Shown: piece after piece, positions 24,742 through 33,364 of the stretch
Position numbering within the stretch: position 1 is the stretch's first letter
How the letters are laid out: every line of letters starts with the position of its first letter
Origin: Saccopteryx bilineata
Taxonomy: Eukaryota > Chordata > Mammalia > Chiroptera > Emballonuridae
NCBI RefSeq assembly: GCF_036850765.1
Contig: NC_089493.1
Location: 125,618,239-125,682,238 of the forward strand
Length of the DNA stretch: 64,000 nt
Direction of reading: 5' to 3'
Made by a program: the position numbers and the translations under genes
The notes under the pieces: model-generated
What the model was told of the DNA's origin: nothing
The model's database searches: none
What the model saw: only the letters and a program-made list of their open reading frames with translations

Positions 24742-25440
24742 CTAGTTGTTGGGCAGATAAAATGTATTATGCTCACTTTGTTAAAGAGGCCATTGCCCAG
24801 GTGATATTAATGTGTGTTGGGGTGGGCTAAAGGCAGGCAGAATCCTTTAGCCTGGGGCTTGGTTTTGGGATTAAGCCTTTCCTACCCTTTTTGATGTAGG
24901 GCGGTACAATCCAATCATGCCTCAGAGAAGTGACTTTGTATTAGAGACTTCCCTGTTTTGTATATTGGATTAAGAGTTTGGATTGCTACACTATAAAATG
25001 GGGACGAAGTGGGAGCTTGGGCTTGGTTCCTGAGATTAGCAAGAGAGAGCAGAGGAGAACAGAGAAAGGCCACGTGGAGGAGGCCAGGAGAAGCAGCCAA
25101 GATGGCGGAGTGCTGAGTGAGATGCCAGTTTATGTAGAGTTTGTATCTGGGATAAGGAAGGAGATGGGGACCTGAGGAGAATAAGTCTGGTGAGCTAGAA
25201 ACCTTTGATTCTAGGAAACTCGGATAAGTCAGTGGCTTTGTGAGCACTGAGTGTGACTCGGTTTTGGAGCCCAGTGTGTATTTTTACTTGCCCGCCGGGT
25301 GCAAGGTAGGATTAAAGGCTATGGCCCACCAGTTTTTGGCTCCTTTGTTTCTTTACCGACTGTCCGAATCCAATGCGAACCTGCATGGGCCGGGCTGCTG
25401 TGATAGTGGCTCTAGCCCTGGCTCCTGGCTTTACACTAGT
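24742..25440 (+). repeat. 5-bp target duplication around solo LTR
   Basis: CTAGT precedes the TG start at 24742-24746 and follows the CA end at 25436-25440. Short exact duplications of 4-6 bp are expected from a retroviral-type integrase. Confidence 0.65.
24747..25435 (+). mobile_element. Solo LTR of an endogenous retrovirus-like element (689 bp)
   Basis: The unit starts TGTTGGGCAG and ends GGCTTTACA, the canonical TG...CA boundaries, and is flanked by the 5-bp repeat CTAGT. Inside there is a TATA box (CTATAAAATGG near 24991), a GATGGCGGAG motif near 25100 and an ATTAAA polyadenylation-type signal near 25310, in the U3-R-U5 order. No gag, pol or env sequence adjoins it, so it is most simply a solo LTR left after recombination between two LTRs. 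Family unknown to me. Confidence 0.6.
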
Positions 25441-25949
25441 TCTTTTTGTCTTTATTTTATTTTATTTTTATGGAAATAGCCACTCATGATTAATGCATGA
25501 GGTACTGTTGAGGAGGAGGCTGCTGATACTTTCAGAAACAGCACCCAACTTCCAGAAACGTGGAAGGCCTTTAATTATTGATCCTCAGGCGCGAGACTGG
25601 CCTCCCTGGGAACCAGCTGCCGGGAGCTGCCGTCTGATGTAAAGGCGGGAGAGAGCTTGCTGGGAAGGCAAAGGCTTGTGGGGGAGAGGGGCCGTATTCA
25701 GGCCTCGCAGAGGAGCGCAGCCCTCCGCCCTCACCTCCCACTCCGCCTTTATAGCCTTCTCCACTGGGCAGAGGCATGGACCACCAGTGCCAAATTACTA
25801 TATTAGTACCATCATCATCTTTTAGAATGAGCCCCGCCAAGGCACCCACCTCCCTGTTTGGTGAGCCTCACTGAAGCCCCACGCCAGCGAGGCCAGGGCT
25901 CTGAGGCCCAAGAAGCCCCGGCTGCCAGGAAGGAAACCGGCACCACCTT
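25441..25949. other. Intergenic, no gene seen
   Basis: Unique-looking sequence with a T-rich start (TTTTATTTTATTTTTATGG). I see no supported feature. Confidence 0.5.
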
Positions 25950-26340
25950 GTCCTGATTTATGACACAGAGTGTCTTCCATATATGAAAAGCCGGCTGTAA
26001 TTTGCTTATAAATAATTGACTTCTCCTAGATTAAAATCTCTGGAGGGACTCTCAGTTTATTCACAACAAGGCGCTTCTGCCTACAGTGCAAATTAGGCCC
26101 TTTCAAATCTGTCTTATCTCTACCTCGAACGTTATGAAGAGTGATTTTTTCCCCTTCATCCCCTGTAATAACCTTCAACTAACCTTTAAACCAGAGTGAA
26201 TAATTTAAATCTTATTTTCATATCAATGGTGGAGTCAAGCCAAGCAATTATCTTTTATCTGTATACTCTGTCGTCAGAGCGGCAGGCATAATCAAGTTTT
26301 CCCAAGCGAGCCAGATGAGAGAGAGGAAGAGTGAGGAAGT
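25950..26340. promoter_or_regulatory. Candidate conserved non-coding element
   Basis: A long repeat-free A/T-rich block with ordered homeodomain-like and other factor-like cores: GTAATTTGCTTATAAATAAT, TAGATTAAAATC, GAATAATTTAAATC, CAAGCAATTATC, GGCATAATCAAG. It resembles an ultraconserved-type developmental enhancer. The inference rests on composition alone. Confidence 0.35.
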
Positions 26341-26405
26341 GAGAGATAGTATCTGAAGACATTAGCGAAACAATGAATTATTCAATAATGAGTACAAGAT
26401 CTGTC

Positions 26406-26408
<3 letters not shown>

Positions 26409-26441
<33 letters not shown>
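26409..26441 (+). repeat. (AC)n microsatellite
   Basis: About 16 uninterrupted AC units. Confidence 0.97.
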
Positions 26442-26442
<1 letters not shown>

Positions 26443-26585
26443 CTTGACATCTGCCCGTTGTTCCAGGCAAGTCAGGGTTGGCAGTCTAGGGGAGGGGTGC
26501 CAGGAAGGGGGTCTAGGCTAAGCATGACAAATCGGCAGATCATCAGCTCAATTAGGACAGAGAGCAGGTGCGCAGGGCACGTTTG

Positions 26586-26661
26586 GGGCCCTGGGTGGCA
26601 CTGCTGTGGGCCAAACAACTGGCTGAGAAAGAAAAAAACAAACACCAAATTTGAGTGACAG
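26586..26661 (+). repeat. 76-bp perfect direct duplication, copy B
   Basis: Identical to 23696-23771 with no mismatch or gap. Flanks differ (CACGTTT on the left, TGATTTAG on the right), so the shared unit is precisely bounded. No target duplication or poly(A) tail accompanies it, so retrotransposition is not supported. Confidence 0.95.
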
Positions 26662-26799
26662 TGATTTAGAGCAACTCCAGCTATGATTTTGCTAAAGGGG
26701 CTGGGTAGTGTGGGAGGGGCAAGGAAAATTTTCAGGGAGGGGTATGGAAGAGAGAAGGGAATATTTTAAATTTTTTAAAAAGCAAGAAAAGGTTGAAAT

Positions 26800-26985
26800 T
26801 CCCCATGGTGCTCATTAAAATTCTACCACACGTATTTCTTCCCCAGGTCCCCCTGGACTTCCCGTGATCATTTTTATTAATTCATAAAATATCGCACCAG
26901 TGATTGAGGCTGATGATTAGTGGAGCCGACAAACACAAGAGCTGGTGAAATATTGCAGCAGCCCCTATCAAGCCCCTCAGAGTAA
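26800..26985. promoter_or_regulatory. Candidate conserved non-coding element
   Basis: Repeat-free, with TTTTTATTAATTCATAAAAT and GCTGATGATTAGTGG, both homeodomain-type. Weak evidence. Confidence 0.25.
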
Positions 26986-27345
26986 AAACACAGATGTCAC
27001 ATAAAAATTCATCCTTCCACTGGGCCTTGGACAGCTAGCTGGGTGGGGAGCAGCGAAGGAAGGGCCCTGCGCGTCTGCCACTGCTCCTGCTACCCACGGT
27101 CTCCCTCTTTGAGACAGTTCCCAGCTTGTCTCTCGAGTTATGGGAAATGCCTGCTTGAGACAGAAGTGTCCTTTAACCTCGTTTGTGAAAGGACTGCCAG
27201 GCATTGGCAAGAAGCAGCTGGGAGATTTCCATCAGGAGCTCAGCTCCCGGCTTGGCAGGTGTAATGACTTGTGAGGTGATGGCAGCACACATAAGAGCCG
27301 GGAGCCTCCCACACCTATGCCAGGCTTTTTTTGAAATGTCCAGTC

Positions 27346-27672
27346 ATGTCCCAGGTTTGCTTCCAGTCAGGGCACATAGGAGAGGAAACCACTGCTTCTC
27401 CAACCCCTCCCCTCTCTTCTCTGTCTCACTCTTTCTCTTTCTTCCTTTCCCACAGCCATGGCTCCATTGGTTCGAGTGCATTGGCCCCAGGCACTGAGGA
27501 TGGCTCTGTGGAGCCTTCACCTCAGGTGCTAAAAATAGCTCAGTTGCGAGCATGGCTCCAGATGGGCAGAGCATCTGCCCCAGACAGAAGTTGCTGGGTG
27601 GATCCCAGTCAGCGCTCATGCAGGAGTGTATCTCTCTATCTCCCTTCCTCTCACTTGGAAAAGAAGGAAAAA
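27346..27672 (+). mobile_element. 5'-truncated bat SINE (older copy)
   Basis: The tRNA head starts only near its B box (CCCAGGTTTGCTTCCAGTC). The body then has GGGCACATAGGAGAGG, the CT-rich stretch, CCATGGCTCCATTGG, GGCACTGAGGATGGCTC, CAGATGGGCAGAGCATC and TGCTGGGTGGATCCCAG, ending GGAAAAGAAGGAAAAAAA. It is the same architecture as the 400-bp SINE at 42554-42953 but visibly more diverged. Confidence 0.8.
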
Positions 27673-27999
27673 AAGTCCAGCCCTCTGCTCATTTCTAGAT
27701 ACTCATTCAGTGGAAATAGAGGCACACCATTGGGTGCACTATGTATTACCATCCCATTTTACAGGTAAGGAAAGTCACAGCTGGCAAAGCTCTAACAGAA
27801 AGAATGATGTCTCAGAGTAGCAGGGACAGAGAACCTAGCTGCAGAAGAAGCAAAGTCAAATCTTGTGTTCAGGTATGATTGTCCTCTCAGGTGTGTGCTA
27901 TAATTATTCTTCCCCTCTTATTTCCTGATGCCATTTTACCAATGGCTCTATTCTTTATTTATTTCCATAAGTTTACACTCATCCTATATTTTGTGATGC

Positions 28000-28345
28000 T
28001 AGGTAGGAAGAAAGACTAGCTTAGTTTTTGTTAAACTGGCCTCATCCTAGAGGTTTATTAAACTAGAATTGCAGGGAGGGGGTGAGCCTCAGGAATCTGC
28101 ATTTTACCAGCTTGCTAGGTGAGTCTGATGCACTCAAATGTGAGAAGCACTGGCCTAGACTCGGGATCAGAGCTCAAAGCCACAGCTGCACTTTAGAATC
28201 CCAGAGAGCTTCTGAACAAAAATAATTCCCTTGATCGTACCCCAAATATTCAAATTTAGCTGGCCCTGGGCAAAACCCAGGTGCTGGTATTTATTAAGAA
28301 ATCTCTAGGTATTTCTGAGAAGCCAGGATTAAAAAACATTCAGAA
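28000..28345. mobile_element. Two MER5-like hAT relics in tandem
   Basis: 28000-28155 carries CTCAGGAATCTGCATTTTAC and GTCTGATGCACTCAAATG...GAGAAGCACTG. 28160-28345 carries TGCACTTTAGAATCCCAGAG and GGTGCTGGTATTTATTAAG. Both are MER5-type Charlie MITE strings. Confidence 0.6.
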
Positions 28346-28480
28346 TGACAATACTAGAATAGGCTTCTTAATTCTATCCTTACTTCCCAGGTACTAAATA
28401 TGATCCCCCCACCATTGACACAATTCTACCAAACTAGGCAAGAATAAAAGAGAATGAATTACTTCAATATATATTCTTTC

Positions 28481-28811
28481 TTTCTTTTTTTAGGTGAGAG
28501 GAGGGGAGATAGCAAGGCAGACTTCTGCATATGCCCTGACTGTAATCCACCTGACAACTCCACCCGGGGCCAATGCTCAAATACTCAGCTATTTTTAGCA
28601 CCCGAGGCTGGCCCTCTTGGACCAAGTAAGCCATCCTCAGTGCCAAGGGCTACGCTTGAACCAATTGAGCCACTGGCTGTGGGAGAAGAGAGAGAGAAGG
28701 GGTGTGGGGAGAAGCAGAAGGTCACTTCGCCTGTGTGCCCTGATTGGGAATCGAACCTGGGACATCCATATGCCAGACCAATGCTCTATCCACTAAGCCA
28801 CCAGCCAGGGC
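28481..28811 (-). mobile_element. tRNA-derived bat SINE, reverse orientation
   Basis: Read on the minus strand it begins GGCCCTGGCTGGTGGCTTAG with an A box (TGGCTTAGTGGATAGAGC) and a B box (GGTTCGATTCCC), then the CT-rich body and an A-rich tail (plus-strand TTTCTTTCTTTTTTT at 28481-28493). An ATATATTC-type short repeat flanks it on both sides, but it is not clean. Confidence 0.85.
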
Positions 28812-29819
28812 CTAAAAATATATTCATGACTGCATTTGCTTTAGAGTTTAGACTGAGTCCAGGCTAATTTGCATACACAGATGAAATATTTCAGTTTTTA
28901 CTTAGAAAATAGCAATGTTATCTATAATGTGGGAAGCAAGACATGCCAAGTTCCTGTATGCTACAGTCAAAATTCTCTTCTCCTCTCAGTTGGCTCCTGT
29001 AGACACCAAGCTTGCTGTGCACACATTTTGCATTGAATAGATTTGTATGGCTTCCTCTGGAATCATTTTAGGATTCTGAGCTCCCATATTTGGGGGAAGC
29101 ATGCAAAGGCAGTTTTCATCTCACAAGATTGATTCTAGAGCAAGCTTTGTCTCACTTGAGCAAACAGTTCATTTTAGACTTGCTGACAATCTAAACTGCA
29201 AAACTGATTGTGTTGCCTTCTTCAACTTAGCCACTGGGAAGCTCAGGTCCCACGCTGCCACTTCCCTCTGACTAGAACAGATGATACGTGCCACGTACAC
29301 TGACCGTCATCTCCCCTCTCCACCTAGGGTATAAGTACATAAACATGAACAAGGAAGGGGCCTGTTCTGATTCCTGTCGGACAGCCATCTATCATCTCCT
29401 AGCCCAGAAGGTCATGACCTCCAATGACCCCGGGAGCAGGCAGGCAACAAAAAAGGGTGAATCAGGCCTGAGGGTCCTAGAGAGAGGCTGAGAAACTGTG
29501 GAAAATTGGAAGTACATGTCCCAGTGAAAGTCTGTGATTTAAAAAAGAAGAAAAGTAGCCACTGTGTTTGGCAGTCAGAAAACATGCCCACAGGCTAAAT
29601 CTGCCATGCCGGCAGCTGGTCAGTCTAATCCAGGGAGGAAAGCCCAGGGCTGCAGCCTCTGAGGCAGATATATAAGGGGAAGTTCCCCTGTCTGAGAGAT
29701 TGCTCACATCAGCAGTGAAATTTCCACCCCTTAATTTTCACTTTGGAATTTGTTCTAGCCTGAATGAGAGGAGAAGTGTTAAATACCTGGCTGGAGGGAA
29801 GCTGGTGCTCAGCAAATGG
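28812..29819. other. Intergenic, no gene seen
   Basis: Unique-looking sequence between a SINE and the L1 composite, without a supported exon. Confidence 0.5.
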
Positions 29820-29839
29820 TTAGTAAACAAGCTATTGAG
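29820..29839 (+). repeat. 20-bp target duplication, left copy of L1 composite
   Basis: TTAGTAAACAAGCTATTGAG lies directly before the L1 5' end and is repeated without mismatch at 41963-41982. It proves that everything between is one composite insertion that began with a single L1 event. Confidence 0.95.
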
Positions 29840-29840
29840 A

Positions 29841-29860
29841 TGACGTCAGAGTAATGGCGG
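29841..29860 (+). promoter_or_regulatory. CRE (TGACGTCA) and YY1-like motif at L1 start
   Basis: TGACGTCA at 29841-29848 is a full palindromic CREB/ATF site, and ATGGCGG at 29854-29860 has the YY1 core. The same pair, with similar spacing, begins the L1 at 61793. YY1 near +1 sets the start site in human L1, so a similar role is likely here. Confidence 0.6.
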
Positions 29861-30293
29861 AGTAAGAAGCGATACCGATAAATCTCCCCCAAAACTCAAC
29901 AAGATTTTCAACCAGAAACAGAAAAACCTATACTTGGAGCCTCCAGATGCTTCGCAATACACCCAAAGGTATGGTCGAGTGAAAAATTGGCTAAATATAT
30001 AACCAAACCCCGAAGGAAATAGGGAGTAAGAAATGCTCCGCCTTCCTCACTAACCTAAACAGGGCGGCTTTCTCTGGTAACTGTGAATATAGAAACTGAG
30101 GTGGGCAAAGGGGGTGAATAGATCCAGGCCGCGGCACAAACGGCCGAACCAGGCTGTGGCACGGAGATCCAAGCCGAGGAAAAACTGATCCTGTGGCAAG
30201 CTGGGCAATACAAGCTAACACTCGCGCCAAACCCAAACAAAGAAAGACAAGCGGGGCAGCCATTTTACCCAATCTACTGGGCGGTGCGCAGTT

Positions 30294-30885
30294 AGTGGGC
30301 GAGAGATTTCTTCCTAAGCCCCGGGAGTGGGTGTCCGTGTTACCCCACAGAGAGGCAGAGTCAGAGGCCTTTCTGTGGGCCGAAAGCAGAATCTCTGGGC
30401 AGCCCCAGTGCCCTGGGAAAGCCGCGCACGGGAGGGAGCGAGAACTAATTCCAACGGTAGAAATTTTCCGTGCTGGTGAGGGTTTCACTCAGAGGGAAAC
30501 GCAGCCGACCTCATATCCTGGTCTGCGCGCGCAGATAGTGAATGAGAGATTCCTCCGAGTGCCTCGGCAGTGCGCGCCCGTGTTATCGCACAGAGGGGCA
30601 GAGTCAGGGGCCTTTGTGTGGGCAAAAGCGGAATCTCGGGCCACCCCAGCGCCTTGCAAAAGCCGCGCACGGGGATGGAGCGAGAGCGAATTCCAACGCT
30701 GCAACTTTTCCATGCGGTTGGGGGTTTCACTCAGAGCGTGAGGCTGCTGGCCGGATATCCTGGTCTGCACGCGCACAGATAGTGAGCGAGAGTTTCCTCC
30801 AAGCACCCCGGAAGTGGGCGCCCGCCAGTGTTACCGGACAGAGTGGCAGAGCCAGAGGTCTTTGAGTGGGCGGAAAGCCCGCCTG
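30294..30885 (+). repeat. Tandem 243-bp monomers in the L1 5'UTR
   Basis: Unit starts AGTGGGCGAGAGATTTC (30294), AGTGAATGAGAGATTCC (30537) and AGTGAGCGAGAGTTTCC (30781) are spaced 243 and 244 bp apart. Shared landmarks inside units are CACAGAG-GGCAGAGTCAG, GCCGCGCACGGG and GGTTTCACTCAGAG. The third unit stops after about 105 bp. Identity between units is moderate, so the array is not freshly made. Monomeric promoters are known from mouse L1. Confidence 0.85.
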
Positions 30886-32265
30886 ATTGTGCTAGCAGCT
30901 CTGACTGACTGAGCCTTACCCAGAGCCCTGTGCTGAGTGGAAATAGAGTGGGGAGTTGCCAGCTCTTTGAGCCTCTTACTATCCAGGCAGAGGCAGCAGC
31001 AACCCCATAGCTGGATTATCAGGCTACTAATTGAGGAAGGAAAGACTAGGAGAGAGGCTCCAGGAACACAGACTCTCTCACTGTCGGAGCCTATAAATGC
31101 TAATGAGCCTCGACTGCCAACGAGACTAAAGCACAATACATGACATTGCCATAGAGACTTATCAACTGCAAACCTCTACCTGAGCGTGCCAAAGGGGCAG
31201 AACCCAGGGTACAGAGTCACCGACCAGGAAGAGGGAGAAAAAAGAAAAAGCAAGAAGATAACCTCTCAAAATCAAGAATAATCTGCAGACTTTATAACCT
31301 ATCCCATTTTATTATATTTGTTCGTTTGTTTCTCTTATCTTCATTCTTGATACTTTTTTTCCTCCTCCAATTTGGCCGATTAACTCTCTGCCGGTCTTAC
31401 TCTCTCCTCTCCTTGAACTACACTACCCATAAGTGTTACATATCCCATTATCTTTTCTCTCCTCTTCCTTTCTCTCTATGAGGATTGCACTCCAAAACCC
31501 TTAACTCTCTCTCTCTCTCCTTTCTTTTTTCTTCTTTTAGTGGTTCTCTCTTTTTTTCTCTCTCTCTCTTTCTTTTCTCCCTCTATATTAGTTTCTTCCT
31601 TTCTCCTTTACATCTCCTCTCATTCAAACCTCAATAACAAACAAATTATCTTATCTGGGACTCAAACTTATGTTTGTGGCATTTTGGGGGGGTTTTACTT
31701 CACCTTTTTAACTCACTAGCAGTGCTCCCATCCCTGGCTCTCCATTTTATCTAGTTCTTGTTCCACTAAATACAATAGTATTTTTTTAATTTGTCCCCCC
31801 ATTTTTCTGTTTTCCTCTTATTCCTCTCATCATAACTCTTAGACAACCAACACCTAAAAGCAAATCATTTTATTCTTGACCCAAATTGTTTATTTATTTG
31901 CTTTTTGTGGGTCCATACCCCCTTTTTTCTTTTCTTTTTTTTTCTTTTTTTTTGCCCCTTTATTACTTTTCCCCAATTCAGGCCCTCCATCACAGACATT
32001 GTTTGTTATAATTCACAGTTCACCACAAGATTTTCTCAAGAAAGAGGGGAGAGGAGAGGAGAGGAAAAAAGGAGGGGGGAATAATTTCCTTTTTTAAAAA
32101 ATTTTTATTTTATTTTATTTTTATTTATTTCATTATTAATTTTTTTTAAAAAGCAACTCTTTTCAATTTTTTATTTTTTTTAACTTTTTATTCTTTATTA
32201 AATCTCATTAATACTATCAACAAAACCACCCTCAGATGCCATAAAGGAAGAGAAAATCGAATATC

Positions 32266-32735
32266 ATGGATACAAAAGAAAGAGAGGTAACACAGCTAGA
32301 TGAGGAAAAATCTATGGAGAAAAAATTTAATATATTGGAAACCTTGGAGCTAAATGACAGAGAATTCAAGATAGAAATCCTAAAAATACTCAGAGATATA
32401 CAAGAAAACACAGAAAGGCAATTTAGGGAGCTCAGAAAACAACTCAATGAACACAAAGAATATATGTCCAAGGAAATTGAAATTATAAAAACAAATCAAA
32501 CAGAGATGAAAAACTCAATTCACGAGCTGAAAAACGAAGTAACAAGTGTAGCTAATAGAACAGGTCAGATAGAAGAGAGGATTAGTGAAATAGAAGACAA
32601 GCAACTTGAGGCACAACAGAGAGAAGAAGAAAGAGATTCAAAAATTTTAAAAAATGAGATAGCCCTACAAGAATTATCTGACTCTATCAAAAAGAATAAC
32701 ATAAGAATAATAGGTATATCAGAGGGAGAAGAAAA
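32266..32735 (+). pseudogene. L1 ORF1p N-terminal half, truncated (outer L1)
   Basis: The frame starts at the ATG at 32266 with MDTKEREVTQLDEEKSMEK and runs through a long Lys/Glu-rich coiled coil (roughly residues 25-140, heptads such as IEERISEIEDKQLEAQQ) into the start of the RNA-binding region (NNIRIIGISEGEE). ORF1p is the trimeric RNA-binding chaperone of the L1 particle. The frame leaves L1-outer sequence near 32735 at the junction with the inner L1 and stops at 32772 after junction-made residues. The C-terminal piece lies at 37447-37622. A related ORF1 at 62068 is the best comparison. Confidence 0.85.
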
Positions 32736-32740
32736 GAGAA

Positions 32741-33292
32741 AAAAGACTCAAAAAGTCAGAGGAAACTCTTAGAGAGCTCTGTGACAACATGAAGAGAAAT
32801 AACATCCGCATCATAGGGGTTCCTGAAGAAGAAAAAGAACAAGGGATAGAGACTTTGTTCAATCATATCATAGCTGAAAACTTCCCTAAATTAATGCAAG
32901 AGAAACTCTCACAAATCCAAGAAGCACAGAGGACTCCATTAAAGAGAAACCCAAAGAAACCTACACCAAGACACATCATAATTAAAATACCAAAGCTAAG
33001 CGATAAAGAGAAAATATTAAAAGCTGCAAGAGAAAAAAAAGTTATCACCTACAAAGGAGCCCCCACAAGGATGACATCTGACTTCTCAACAGAAACACTT
33101 GAGGCCAGAAGGGAATGGCAAGAAATATTCAAAGTAATGCAGAACAAGAACCTACAACCAAGACTACTTTATCCAGCAAGGCTATCGTTTAAAATTGAAG
33201 GAGAAATAAAAAGCTTCCCAGACAAAAAACAACTCAAGGAATTCATTACAACCAAACCAATGCTGCAGGAAATATTAAGGGGCCTGGTGTAA
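32741..33292 (+). pseudogene. L1 ORF1p C-terminal half (inner L1)
   Basis: Open from the junction to the stop at 33290-33292, with an internal ATG at 32789. It contains the RRM-like part (NNIRIIGVPEEEKEQG), TPRHIIIKIPKLSDKEKILKA and the C-terminal domain with ETLEARREWQEIFKVM, the order of mammalian L1 ORF1p. The N-terminal coiled coil is missing because the element is 5'-truncated. It differs clearly from the outer ORF1 family (for example GVPEEEKEQG against GISEGEEKENG), so two L1 lineages are present. Confidence 0.85.
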
Positions 33293-33364
33293 ACAGATAA
33301 AGTGGGAAAAGAATACAGAAAAAAAAAAAAGAAAAGAAAAAGGAATACACCTTTAAAGAAGAAA

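Larger units (their letters stand above)
29840..32265 (+). promoter_or_regulatory. L1 5'UTR and internal promoter
   Basis: A 2.4-kb leader precedes ORF1. In order it has a CRE/YY1-like start (29841-29860), a CpG-rich part with 243-bp monomers (30294-30885), a mixed part, and a long pyrimidine/T-rich part (31300-32220) ending just before the ORF1 ATG at 32266. L1 5'UTRs act as Pol II promoters, so this is inferred to have driven the outer element. Confidence 0.8.
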
